Below, in pieces: positions 26,040 through 34,047 of a stretch of DNA of 64,000 nt. Each line of letters begins with the position of its first letter. Positions within the stretch are counted from its first letter, which is position 1. The translations under genes and the position numbers were made by a program. Location of the stretch: contig DAAP01000024.1 in NCBI GenBank assembly GCA_001701165.1, positions 1 through 64,000 of the forward strand. The letters are read 5' to 3'. The DNA comes from Bacteroidales bacterium H4. GTDB taxonomy: Bacteria > Bacteroidota > Bacteroidia > Bacteroidales > Muribaculaceae. The notes below the pieces were generated by a model. The model was not told where the DNA came from. It searched no databases and saw nothing but the letters and a program-made list of their open reading frames with translations.

Positions 26040-26166
26040 ACAGAAGCGTGCGCAGGCACAACGCATAGTCAATCTGATTGACACTCGCGGCGACTGGGTC
26101 AACCGCCTCTACCGCTTCACCCAGTTCCTGCTCAAACACCACCCCGATTTATTAATCAACAAGTAA
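26026..26166 (+). CDS. small hypothetical protein, 46 residues
   Basis: Starts MKTTEQKRAQAQRIVNLIDT and ends HHPDLLINK. Basic and helical. It overlaps the previous ORF by 14 bp in another frame. Continuous operon structure and plausible composition support it, but I recognise no family. Confidence 0.5.
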   Translation: MKTTEQKRAQAQRIVNLIDTRGDWVNRLYRFTQFLLKHHPDLLINK

Positions 26167-26185
26167 TGTCAAAACCACAATAGAT

Positions 26186-26422
26186 ATGAAAAAGTACATC
26201 CTTACCCTCGCACTCGCAACCGCCCTGCTGACTGGTTGCACCACCAACAAGGTTGCCCTTGACAACCTCCGCGCCGAAATCTCGTGGAACGCCTTTTGCG
26301 ATGCCCACGGCTACGACCGCAACGACAACACCTATCAAGCGACCAATGAATACCTCGATACTTGGTGCGGCTCCGTGGACGAAGAAGCCGCCTTCATCAA
26401 GGCAGGAGTTGAACCCTACTAA
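26186..26422 (+). CDS. small lipoprotein
   Basis: 78 residues. The N-terminus MKKYILTLALATALLTGC is a lipoprotein signal with lipobox LLTGC, giving a mature peptide of about 60 acidic residues rich in Asn, Asp and Trp. Early phage lipoproteins often block re-infection at the surface or alter receptors. That role here is inference. Confidence 0.65.
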   Translation: MKKYILTLALATALLTGCTTNKVALDNLRAEISWNAFCDAHGYDRNDNTYQATNEYLDTWCGSVDEEAAFIKAGVEPY

Positions 26423-26433
26423 ATCATACAGCC

Positions 26434-26715
26434 ATGAATAAGACAATCTCAATCATCCGTATCTGCATACTCTTTATCCTCAGCAGCCTCGCCTTCATCT
26501 TCATCTTCGGCGAGGAACAGGATGAAAATCTGTCAGCCTTCTTCTTCCACGTCATTGTGGATAAGGGCCTCGGCATCGGCCTGTGCTTCTACATCGGTCG
26601 CCTCTACAAGCGTTGGAGCAAGGTTGACCCTTGGCTGATAGCCTACGAGAAAAAGTGTGACGAGGTTATGGAGAAACCTAACCCCATGTGCCTTGACAAC
26701 GACAAGGAGGACTGA
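26434..26715 (+). CDS. small membrane protein
   Basis: 93 residues with two hydrophobic segments (about 8-28 and about 36-55) separated by an acidic turn (GEEQDENLS), and a basic then acidic cytoplasmic tail. It lies 11 bp after the lipoprotein gene, and the pair may work together at the envelope. Family unknown. Confidence 0.55.
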   Translation: MNKTISIIRICILFILSSLAFIFIFGEEQDENLSAFFFHVIVDKGLGIGLCFYIGRLYKRWSKVDPWLIAYEKKCDEVMEKPNPMCLDNDKED

Positions 26716-26719
26716 CCCG

Positions 26720-26998
26720 ATGACATTTCTCCAGTTTGCAGACAAGAGCGTCCCCTATGGCGTATTCGTGAAAGACGTGGCGGCCGAGGTAGTCCACCTG
26801 CTCAAAAAGGACGATGCCGACCCCGACTACGTCAGCCAACGGAAAGCCTTTGAAATGTTCGGGCGCAGGAACGTAGAGCGTTGGCGCAAGCAGGGAAAGG
26901 TCAACCCCTGCAAGCGTCCGGGCAAAGTGGAGTACAGAACCGCCGACCTGCGTCTGCTACAACGCACACAACAAGACTACTTAGACCCATCGAAGTAG
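26720..26998 (+). CDS. probable small DNA-binding protein (excisionase/MerR-like)
   Basis: 92 residues from the ATG at 26,720, which follows a strong AAGGAGG. The second half (QRKAFEMFGRRNVERWRKQG ... KVEYRTADLRLLQR) resembles the winged helix of MerR/excisionase-type proteins: a helix-turn-helix, a turn with basic residues, and a final strand with the Y-R-T-A-D-L pattern. It could be an excisionase or a transcription regulator. No integrase is nearby to support the former. Confidence 0.5.
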   Translation: MTFLQFADKSVPYGVFVKDVAAEVVHLLKKDDADPDYVSQRKAFEMFGRRNVERWRKQGKVNPCKRPGKVEYRTADLRLLQRTQQDYLDPSK

Positions 26999-27005
26999 TC
27001 CTCAT

Positions 27006-27096
27006 GGGAGAATACAACCAAGCGGCCGAGGTGACCAGTAGGTGAAAGCACTGGTGCGGTAAAACACCATCGCAGGTTCGACTCCTGCTTCTCCCA
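27006..27096 (+). tRNA. tRNA-like gene with long variable arm, anticodon uncertain
   Basis: Acceptor arms GGGAGAA (27,006-27,012) and TTCTCCC (27,089-27,095) pair perfectly, with discriminator A. The T arm is perfect: GCAGG-TTCGACT-CCTGC. A three-pair D stem ACC/GGT encloses AAGCGGCCGA. The anticodon arm is odd: CCAGT/ACTGG enclose ten bases (AGGTGAAAGC). It is best read as a bulged A, an extra G-C pair and the loop GTGAAAG, which would give anticodon GAA; a UGA reading is also possible. A 17-base variable arm can form GGT/ACC. No CCA is encoded. It is a phage-borne or decayed tRNA inside the early operon. Confidence 0.55.
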
Positions 27097-27131
27097 CTAA
27101 CGAGATAACAAACATTTTAACCCTCAATATT

Positions 27132-28157
27132 ATGAGTAAAATAAATCTTACCGTTGAGCAAATCAACGACCTGCAACCGCAGGACATCGCCACGAATGAA
27201 TTTGTGCGCGACAAGTTCATCCAAATCTACGAAGCCATGTGGACACCCTCTACTGGCGTGTCCGGCGAAGCCGCCTATGAGCGCGAAAGCCGCAACTTCA
27301 ACCGCATCCTCGCCGAGAAAGAGGACATCCGTAAGAGCTGCACCCGATTCTCGCTCTTCACCGCGTTCCTTGACGTGGCTATATCGGGCCTCTCCCTTGA
27401 CGCAGGCACTCGTGCGCAGGCATACCTGCTCTCTCGCTCCATCGCTGTTGATTCCTACCTCGATGAGCATAACAACAAGAAGAACAGATACGAAACCCAG
27501 TGCGTCCTCACAATCTCCGGCTATGGAGAACTCCTGCACCGCGCCCGTGTCGGCCAGATACGCCACGCCGACAACCCAGTCATCGTGTATGCCGAGGACG
27601 AGTTCGAGTTCGGAGAGCGCAACGGCAACAAGTTCGTGAACTACACCTGCCGTCTGCCTCACACATCGGGCAACATCGTAGCCTGCTTCATGAAGATTAC
27701 TCGCGCTGACGGCTCGGTTGACTACGCTGTCATGCTGCCCGAGGACTGGAATCGCCTCGCAGGTTATTCCGCACGTCAGAACCGCAAGTGGGATAACACC
27801 AACCGCCGATATGTTGATGGTGCGCCCAACGCCCTCTACGGACAGCGCGGACAGGACGGCACTCTCAAGATTGATACAGGCTTCCTCATCGCCAAGTGTA
27901 TCAAGCACGCTTTCAAGTCCTACCCCAAGGCGCGTGTCGGCCGGGCTACCCAACTTGAATCACAGCAGGTAGATGAAATGGAAATCAACGATGACATCTA
28001 CGGACTGGAGGACGGCTCTTCCGTCAATACCTCAACAGGGGAAATCATGCCCAAGCAGGACACTGGCTTTGCTCCTGCCCCCGACACATCCAACGGCGTG
28101 ACAATCGACCCCGAAGCCTCTGCCGACAACGCAGGGGGTAACGATGACGTATTCTAA
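27132..28157 (+). CDS. recT: RecT-family single-strand annealing protein
   Basis: 341 residues. The RecT core lies at about 55-260: FLDVAISGLSLDAGTRAQAYLL, ISGYGELLHRARVGQIRHAD with the following VYAEDEFEFGERNG, and the end TGFLIAKCIKHAFKSYPKAR. The C-terminal about 70 residues are acidic and low in complexity, ending DDVF, like tails of single-strand-binding proteins that recruit partners. It anneals complementary single strands in phage recombination. A RecE-like nuclease lies two genes downstream, completing a RecET-type module. Confidence 0.85.
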   Translation: MSKINLTVEQINDLQPQDIATNEFVRDKFIQIYEAMWTPSTGVSGEAAYERESRNFNRILAEKEDIRKSCTRFSLFTAFLDVAISGLSLDAGTRAQAYLLSRSIAVDSYLDEHNNKKNRYETQCVLTISGYGELLHRARVGQIRHADNPVIVYAEDEFEFGERNGNKFVNYTCRLPHTSGNIVACFMKITRADGSVDYAVMLPEDWNRLAGYSARQNRKWDNTNRRYVDGAPNALYGQRGQDGTLKIDTGFLIAKCIKHAFKSYPKARVGRATQLESQQVDEMEINDDIYGLEDGSSVNTSTGEIMPKQDTGFAPAPDTSNGVTIDPEASADNAGGNDDVF

Positions 28158-28181
28158 TAACCCTTACAATACCAAAGTACA

Positions 28182-29396
28182 ATGAGTGAAACTAATAACA
28201 ACCTGCCTATCCTGCGCGAAGAGAACGTGCAGATGATAGTGCAAAGCGCACCCAACGCCTACAACACCAACTCGCTCTCATCCATGCGTTGCGCCGACTT
28301 CGGCAAGAATCTTCTTGACGAGATAGAGCGTTCCGGCATGTCCGATGAACTGGACAAACGCTGTGCCGACTACATAGACAAGGCTAAACGCACTCTCAAG
28401 GCGATGAATGAACGCCGTGCGCCGTTCACCAAACTCTTCGACCAGATACGCTCCGAGTTCACTGGCATGGAGAACACCATCGACCCGACCAAAAAGGACA
28501 CCGTGCCTTATCTGATTCAGCAGAAGCGCAACGCCTATGCCGCCAAGAAGCGTGAAGAGGCTGAACGCGCACGCCAAGAGGAAATGCGCCGTCAGCAACG
28601 CGAACAGGCTATTGCCCGATACACGCAGGAAGCTGAGGACGACTACCGCCGTCAGTTCGACAACACCGTCACCTCCACCATCAACGAACTCACCAGCCTC
28701 AACCAGTCGCTCACGATCGAGAACTTTGACGAGGTCAGCGAGAAACTCAAGAACTTCAAGACCACCCTCGGTAACGAGTGGTTTCAGTACTGCCAGTCCC
28801 ACGCCCACAAGCCCTACGAAATCAGCGATGACCAGGCTATCAAGATTCGCCAGTCTATCCTCAACCGACTCTCCACGCAGTTCAAGGCGCAGTTCGCAAG
28901 CGAAATCGGGGACTACCGCGACACCATAACGGACGCTCTGCCCTCAAAGAAGCGCGAACTGGAGCGCATGGCAAAAGCCAGTGCCGAGGAACAGGCACGC
29001 ATGAAAGCCGAACTGGAGGCCCGCGAAGCTGCGGAAACCCGCCGTCTTGACGAAGAGCGCAAGCGCAAGGAAGAGGAAGCGCAGGCCGCCAAGAAAGCAC
29101 AGCAGACCGCTACCGAAATGGACGGACTTTTCGGCCAGGCCGCCGTGGCTACCCCGGTAGGCTATCAGCCTAAGACCGCCGTCCGCAAGCGTGTTGTCAC
29201 CGACAACCCCGACGGCATCCTCGCCGTGGTATCAATGTGGTGGTCGAAAGAGGGCCGCTTCCTCTCAATGGAAGAACTCAGCAAGATTTTCAAGAAGCAG
29301 ATTACATTCTGTGAAAAACTTGCCAACGACAAGGACAACCCCGAACTCATCAGTTCGCTTTTCGTGCGCTACGAGGACGAGGTTAAAGCAAAGTGA
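28182..29396 (+). CDS. coiled-coil protein of the recombination module
   Basis: 404 residues. A helical N-terminal domain (about 1-110) precedes a long, highly charged coiled coil (about 110-320, with AERARQEEMRRQQREQAIAR and a second Ala/Glu/Arg/Lys-rich helix). A compact C-terminal domain begins near residue 340 (DGILAVVSMWWSKEGRFLSM). It lies between recT and the nuclease gene, with the latter overlapping its stop. The position suggests a loader or bridging factor for the RecT/nuclease pair. No name is secure. Confidence 0.7.
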   Translation: MSETNNNLPILREENVQMIVQSAPNAYNTNSLSSMRCADFGKNLLDEIERSGMSDELDKRCADYIDKAKRTLKAMNERRAPFTKLFDQIRSEFTGMENTIDPTKKDTVPYLIQQKRNAYAAKKREEAERARQEEMRRQQREQAIARYTQEAEDDYRRQFDNTVTSTINELTSLNQSLTIENFDEVSEKLKNFKTTLGNEWFQYCQSHAHKPYEISDDQAIKIRQSILNRLSTQFKAQFASEIGDYRDTITDALPSKKRELERMAKASAEEQARMKAELEAREAAETRRLDEERKRKEEEAQAAKKAQQTATEMDGLFGQAAVATPVGYQPKTAVRKRVVTDNPDGILAVVSMWWSKEGRFLSMEELSKIFKKQITFCEKLANDKDNPELISSLFVRYEDEVKAK

Positions 29397-29398
29397 GC

Positions 29399-30055
29399 AT
29401 GAACAATCCCGATGCATACTATCAGCGCAGTGAGGTCAGCAACTCCGACCTCACTGCCTTGAAAGAACTCCTGCACCCTCGCCCTATGTTCGGTGACCGC
29501 GAGGCGGCTTTCCGCTTCGGGTCTATCGTGGACGCTATCATCACCGAACCCTCGCGCGTGGACTTCCTGCGCATGACGATTGATGGCGAACCGGTTGACG
29601 AGGACGAGTTTCTCCATGCACGCGAAATGCAACGCGCCCTCCGCGCCGAGGCACGCCGTGACCCATTCCTCGCCAAAGTCCTTGAACTTGCCGACACACA
29701 GCGCTTCATGGTCAACAAGGCGCAGGAGTTTGAAAACGGCGGTTTCCACTTCACGCTCGACACTCGCTGTAAGTGGGACTGGTGGTTGGATGCCGCACAC
29801 TTCGGCGGTGACCTCAAGACCTGCGCGGCATCGACCCAAAGGGAGTTTGAGGATGCCGTTGACTTCTTCGACTGGGACAGGAGCCGCGCATGGTACATGG
29901 ATATAGCCAAGTCTAACAAGGATTTCATCTATGCCATCAGCAAGAAGAACTGCAACATCTTCAAGTTATTCATCAACCGAGGCGATGCCATCTACAATCG
30001 CGGACGCGAAAAGTATGAAGACCTCGCTTTCAAATACTGGGCTTTCACCTTATGA
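29399..30055 (+). CDS. RecE/YqaJ-like PD-(D/E)XK exonuclease
   Basis: 218 residues from ATG 29,399; a GTG at 29,393 overlapping the previous stop is also possible. N-terminal RecE-type features: EVSNSDLTALKELLHPRP and FGSIVDAIITEP. The nuclease signature follows, with an aspartate and D-x-K in FGGDLKTCAA, then a Q/R helix. It would digest one strand of duplex ends and hand the tail to RecT. It overlaps the SNF2 gene by 4 bp (ATGA). Confidence 0.75.
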   Translation: MNNPDAYYQRSEVSNSDLTALKELLHPRPMFGDREAAFRFGSIVDAIITEPSRVDFLRMTIDGEPVDEDEFLHAREMQRALRAEARRDPFLAKVLELADTQRFMVNKAQEFENGGFHFTLDTRCKWDWWLDAAHFGGDLKTCAASTQREFEDAVDFFDWDRSRAWYMDIAKSNKDFIYAISKKNCNIFKLFINRGDAIYNRGREKYEDLAFKYWAFTL

Positions 30056-31518
30056 GCAATCTTCAGCATAAACTCAAGGTTGAGCCGTACCCTTACCAAA
30101 AAGAGGGTATAGAGGCAGGTCTGCGGTGGCAACGCTTCCTCATCGGCGATGAGCCGGGACTGGGCAAGACGCTCCAAAGCATAGGTGTGGTTGACACAGC
30201 CAACGCCTACCCCTGCTTGGTTATCTGTCCGTCCTCGCTCAAAATCAACTGGCAACGCGAGTTTGAGAAATTCACCGACAAGAAAGCACTGGTGCTTGAC
30301 AACTCCGTGGCTACCACATGGCCCTATCTCCTGCGGATGGGTATGCAACAGGTCGCCATCGTCAATTACGAAAGCCTGCGCAAGTTCTTTGTTTGGGATA
30401 TTCACGCACGCAAGCGCAAGGGGCAATCGTTCCGATTAAAGGACGTGGTGTTCTGCCCGGACATACAGATATTCAAGTCGGTAATCATTGACGAGAGCCA
30501 TAGGGTCAAAGACCCCTCGGCACAGCAGACAATCTTTGCGCGTGGCATAGTCGAGGGTAAGCAATGGCGCATACTCCTTTCGGGTACGCCTGTTGTCAAT
30601 CGACCTGCCGACCTCATTGCGCAGCTCTCAATCATGGGCCGACTGGCGGAGTTCGGTGGTAGATTTAAATTCCTCGCCGACTACGGCGGTGGTGAAATCT
30701 CCAAAGAACGCCGTGGCAAAGATGAGGATGACGAGCCTCGCAACCTTGACCGCCTTTCGGCTGAACTCTATTCGCGGTGCATGATTCGCCGAGAGAAAGC
30801 AAAGGTGCTGACGCAACTCCCCGACAAGACACGGACAGACCTCTATGTTGACATCTCCAATCGTGACGAGTACGAACTGGCGGCCGAGGACTTGGCAGAG
30901 TACCTGCGTACCTATGCCAAATGCGAGGACTACGAGATACGCCGTAAGATGCGCATGGAAGCGTTGGTTAAGTTCATGACCCTACGCGCCCTCTCGTCAA
31001 AGGGAAAGGTCAGGCAGGCGGTTGACTTCGTCAAGACGTTCCTTGCCAATGGCAAGCCCCTCATACTGTTCTGCTCCCTACATGAGATTGTGGACGAGTT
31101 GAAAAAGGCTTTCCCGAAAGCGGTCAGCGTCACCGGGCGCGATTCCATGAACATGAAGCAGGCGGCTGTTGACGCTTTCCAGTCGGGAAAGGCGCAACTG
31201 ATAATCTGCTCCATCAAGGCCGCAGGTGTCGGTCTTACCCTCACGGCATCCTCCAACGTGGCATTCGTGGAATTTCCGTGGACGTATGCCGACTGTTGCC
31301 AGTGCGAAGACCGTGCGCATCGCATAGGGCAAAAGGACAATGTCACCTGCTACTACCTAATCGGCCGTCACACTATCGACCGAACCCTCTACGACATCAT
31401 CCACAAGAAGAAATCAATCGCCAATCAGATAATGGGGACTGACGATGATATTCCGACCGATGAGATGTATTTCGACCAACTGGCAGACCTCTTCCTAAAT
31501 CCCGACCCCGATGGCTGA
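30052..31518 (+). CDS. SNF2-family helicase/ATPase
   Basis: 488 residues with both RecA-like lobes. Motif I GDEPGLGKT (about 32-40), motif II DESH (about 147-150), motif III LLSGTPV, motif V GVGLTLTASS, and motif VI CEDRAHRIGQKDNV. The compact size is typical of phage SNF2 proteins that move or remodel DNA during replication or recombination. It is directly coupled to the RecE-like gene, and its C-terminus overlaps the next small ORF by 8 bp. Confidence 0.9.
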   Translation: MSNLQHKLKVEPYPYQKEGIEAGLRWQRFLIGDEPGLGKTLQSIGVVDTANAYPCLVICPSSLKINWQREFEKFTDKKALVLDNSVATTWPYLLRMGMQQVAIVNYESLRKFFVWDIHARKRKGQSFRLKDVVFCPDIQIFKSVIIDESHRVKDPSAQQTIFARGIVEGKQWRILLSGTPVVNRPADLIAQLSIMGRLAEFGGRFKFLADYGGGEISKERRGKDEDDEPRNLDRLSAELYSRCMIRREKAKVLTQLPDKTRTDLYVDISNRDEYELAAEDLAEYLRTYAKCEDYEIRRKMRMEALVKFMTLRALSSKGKVRQAVDFVKTFLANGKPLILFCSLHEIVDELKKAFPKAVSVTGRDSMNMKQAAVDAFQSGKAQLIICSIKAAGVGLTLTASSNVAFVEFPWTYADCCQCEDRAHRIGQKDNVTCYYLIGRHTIDRTLYDIIHKKKSIANQIMGTDDDIPTDEMYFDQLADLFLNPDPDG

Positions 31519-31672
31519 TGTCTGCAAGACCGACCTGCAGAAGGTCATTTCCTACCTCGATGAGGCGGCGAAACTATATGACGCGCTCCCCATGCAGAAA
31601 TGCAAGTGCCGGGCGTACATGATAAACCAGTTAACAACCAAATTAAAATCCAAACTCAATGACAAAAAATGA
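31511..31672 (+). CDS. small hypothetical protein, 53 residues
   Basis: Starts MADVCKTDLQKVISYLDEAA and ends KLKSKLNDKK. Helical, with a CxC and basic C-terminus. It overlaps the SNF2 gene by 8 bp and the HU gene by 14 bp. A coding role is supported by its fit in the operon; function unknown. Confidence 0.55.
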   Translation: MADVCKTDLQKVISYLDEAAKLYDALPMQKCKCRAYMINQLTTKLKSKLNDKK

Positions 31673-31946
31673 TTTGGCAAGAGAGGTGTCGGTATCAGAG
31701 AAACTGCACCTTTCGACAGCAGTAAAGGCGGTGGACGGAATAATCCGTGTCATCAAGGAAGCACTCGCCAAGGGCGAGGAAGTAACCCTGCGCGGCTTCG
31801 GAACTCTCTCCGTGGTTCAGCGCGAGGAGCGCAACGCGGTTCACTTCAAGACAAAAGAGCCGATTGTCGTTCCTGCACATCGCACCGTGAGAATCAGAAT
31901 CAGTAAAGAACTCAAAGAACAACTCAACAATGGAAATGAACTTTAA
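31659..31946 (+). CDS. HU-family DNA-binding protein
   Basis: 95 residues. HU fold: helix pair at the start, then GEEVTLRGFGTLSVVQREER, the arm segment with PIVVPAHRTVRIRISKEL. It is slightly diverged from housekeeping HU, lacking the usual N-x-K-TG start. It would bend DNA in replication, recombination or packaging. It overlaps neighbours on both sides. Confidence 0.88.
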   Translation: MTKNDLAREVSVSEKLHLSTAVKAVDGIIRVIKEALAKGEEVTLRGFGTLSVVQREERNAVHFKTKEPIVVPAHRTVRIRISKELKEQLNNGNEL

Positions 31947-32379
31947 AACCTACACTGGCACCAAGACAATCAAGGCTGTGCCTATGGAAAAAGCCGAAGC
32001 AGAAAAACTGCTTGGCAAGTCAATAACTCCTGCCACTCCGGGAACGGACGGCTATCTTGTGGAATATCCCGATGGCTACCGTTCATGGTCGCCGAAAAAG
32101 GCATTTGAAGATGCCTATCGCGTTTCAGAGACTCATGTTGACCGAATGAAAATAGAACTCGCAGACCTCAACGAGCGCATCTGCAAGGCAACAAGGGCAA
32201 TCAACACATTCGGAGCAATTTCGGAAGAAGAGCGTTGGTATCTCAAAAAACAGTTGAATGCAATGAGTGACTATGCCGAGGTTCTCTATGACCGCATACG
32301 CTGTGCGGTTGAGCCTCGTGTTGCTGTAAGTTCAGAACCTTGCGGCTGCAATGCAGCCACAACAAAGGAGGGCAGATAA
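31930..32379 (+). CDS. phage hypothetical protein, two-part
   Basis: 149 residues. The first about 70 (FKTYTGTKTIKAVPMEKAEA ... DGYLVEYPDGYRSWSPKKAF) form a small domain I associate with Bacteroidales phages; the second part (RMKIELADLNERICKATRAI ... MSDYAEVLYDRI) is a helical hairpin like the 'crAss001_48-related' proteins. Both attributions come from memory. It may be a small accessory of replication. TAATG coupling to the next gene. Confidence 0.65.
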   Translation: MEMNFKTYTGTKTIKAVPMEKAEAEKLLGKSITPATPGTDGYLVEYPDGYRSWSPKKAFEDAYRVSETHVDRMKIELADLNERICKATRAINTFGAISEEERWYLKKQLNAMSDYAEVLYDRIRCAVEPRVAVSSEPCGCNAATTKEGR

Positions 32380-33005
32380 TGGCACAGTGGATTGAAGTCA
32401 GAGCGCGTTACGACAAGATGATGGAGAACGGCTCGGTCAAGAAAGTAACCGAACCCTATCTCGCTGACGCGCTGTCCTGCACCGAAGCAGAGGCAAGGGT
32501 AACTGAGGAACTCACGCCCTTTATCAGCGGCGACTTCCGCATTTCATCGGTAGTCACCACCAAAATATCGGAAATCTTTTGGGATGCGTCCGGCGACCGC
32601 TTCTACAAGGTCAAGGTTAATTTCATCACCCTTGACGAAAAGACCGCTACCGAAAAGCGGACAGCAACCTACATCCTCGTGCAGGCTTCCAGTTTCAAAG
32701 AGGCATACGACAATTTCATTGACGGCATGAAAGGTACGATGGCCGACTATGAGATTGAGGCTATCAACGAAACAAAACTGGTCGATGTGTACCGCGCCAA
32801 CCTTGCCTCGGAAGCCGAAAGGGAAGCAGACAATATGTTGCGTGACCCCAAAGTTCAGCGTCACGTCAAGAAGTTCGTAGATGCCTGCGCCGAGGGCGGT
32901 GTTGAGAGTGTCACCATGACTGCCTGCGATGGCAAGAGCGTCAAGTCTGCCAAGATCGAGATTTCCCAAAAGGGCAACAAGCCTAAACCAAACGACAATG
33001 GGTAA
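32379..33005 (+). CDS. DUF4494 domain protein
   Basis: 208 residues from the ATG at 32,379, preceded by AAAGGAGG and overlapping the previous stop by one base. N-terminal WIEVRARYDKMMENG, then TEAEARVTEELTPFISGDF, is the DUF4494 pattern found in many Bacteroidales phages and mobile elements; function unknown. The C-terminal part (about 130-208) is lysine-rich and loosely structured. Confidence 0.7.
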   Translation: MAQWIEVRARYDKMMENGSVKKVTEPYLADALSCTEAEARVTEELTPFISGDFRISSVVTTKISEIFWDASGDRFYKVKVNFITLDEKTATEKRTATYILVQASSFKEAYDNFIDGMKGTMADYEIEAINETKLVDVYRANLASEAEREADNMLRDPKVQRHVKKFVDACAEGGVESVTMTACDGKSVKSAKIEISQKGNKPKPNDNG

Positions 33006-33441
33006 GCGTGCTAACAGAGTGGCTTTGCTTGCCAGACTCGGATATGAGGTTAAGAAAGATGCACTCTCTGCGCTCTCTGCCCCTGCCAAAAAGAACAAGT
33101 ACGGCGCACAACGTGTCGGCGGTCATGCCTCTCAAAAGGAGCATGACCGCTCCAACCAACTCAAGTTGTGGCAACGCGCAGGTGTCATCTCCAATCTCCG
33201 TGAGCAGGTGTCCTTTGAACTTATCCCTGCCCAGTACGGCGAATGTGGCACCGACCTCAAAGGGAAACCTGTCCGCGTCTGCATTGAGAAAGCCTGCAAG
33301 TACATTGCCGACTTTGTCTATACCGACAACGAAACCGGGCAGACCATTGTCGAGGACACGAAAGGTGTACGCACAAAGGAATATATAATCAAGCGGAAAC
33401 TAATGCTCTACCTGCATGGCATCCGCATAAAGGAAGTCTGA
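32998..33441 (+). CDS. DUF1064 family phage nuclease-like protein
   Basis: 147 residues from ATG 32,998. The segment KYGAQRVGGHASQKEHDRSN ... QLKLWQRAGVISNLREQVSF ... CKYIADFVYTDNETG ... VEDTKGVRTKEYIIKRKLM is the DUF1064 signature. Family members have a PD-(D/E)XK-like core; the D in ADFVY and E-D-x-K in VEDTKG fit catalytic positions. A likely role is branched-DNA cleavage during phage replication. Confidence 0.8.
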   Translation: MGKRANRVALLARLGYEVKKDALSALSAPAKKNKYGAQRVGGHASQKEHDRSNQLKLWQRAGVISNLREQVSFELIPAQYGECGTDLKGKPVRVCIEKACKYIADFVYTDNETGQTIVEDTKGVRTKEYIIKRKLMLYLHGIRIKEV

Positions 33442-33444
33442 ACT

Positions 33445-34035
33445 ATGGACCGTGAGAGTTTCATATTCTACCGCAGCTTCTATGAGGCTATCAAATGTAT
33501 GCCCACTGACGTGCAGGCTGAAATATATCCTGCCATCTGCGAGTATGCTTTGTTCGGGAAACTGCCGAAGAATCTTTCCGAGGTTGCCAAAGGTATGTTC
33601 ACGTTGATTAAGCCTAACATTGACGTGAATACCGCTCGGTTTGAGAATGGCAAGAAAGGCGGTCGTAAGAGCCGTGCCAAAAAGCAGACCGCCACAGCCG
33701 AACCTGCCTACACCCTTACCTATGAGCAGGAGGTGGAGCAGATGAGGTCTGATGAGAAATGGCGCAAAACTATCTGCGAGGATTTCAACATCACTGCGGA
33801 AGAGTATGAAAAACGCCTCTCTCGTTTCCTCGATCGCTGTAACGAAGATAAGACACGCAAGGGCAAGGAACATCATGATAGTTTCGTGGACTGTCAGAGC
33901 CACCTGCGTTACTGGATGACTAAAGCGTACCCGGCAGCTCAGACAAATACCGAGAAAAAATCTGATGACGATGACCCGCCGTTCCCGACATCCGACTACA
34001 CTTTCAATGGTGGATTCGGTGGCATGGATGTATAA
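33445..34035 (+). CDS. DnaD-like / DUF6291 replication protein
   Basis: 196 residues. The N-terminal domain (DRESFIFYRSFYEAIKCMPT, AEIYPAICEYALFGKLP) is the DUF6291 pattern common in phages. A basic linker and a C-terminal helical part follow, with DSFVDCQSHLRYWMTK as in DnaD/replisome organiser proteins. The DnaC-like loader follows 12 bp downstream. The pair probably initiates phage DNA replication, this protein binding the origin; the origin itself was not located. Confidence 0.65.
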   Translation: MDRESFIFYRSFYEAIKCMPTDVQAEIYPAICEYALFGKLPKNLSEVAKGMFTLIKPNIDVNTARFENGKKGGRKSRAKKQTATAEPAYTLTYEQEVEQMRSDEKWRKTICEDFNITAEEYEKRLSRFLDRCNEDKTRKGKEHHDSFVDCQSHLRYWMTKAYPAAQTNTEKKSDDDDPPFPTSDYTFNGGFGGMDV

Positions 34036-34047
34036 AACAAAATCACA

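Noticed and set aside
27006..27096. Attachment site in a tRNA gene
   Set aside because: Phage-type genes lie on both sides for kilobases, so this tRNA-like gene is internal to the element and not its border.
27117..27953. 278-codon open frame on the minus strand
   Set aside because: Mirror of recT. The recT product has family motifs, while this frame has repetitive Val/Gly-rich sequence.
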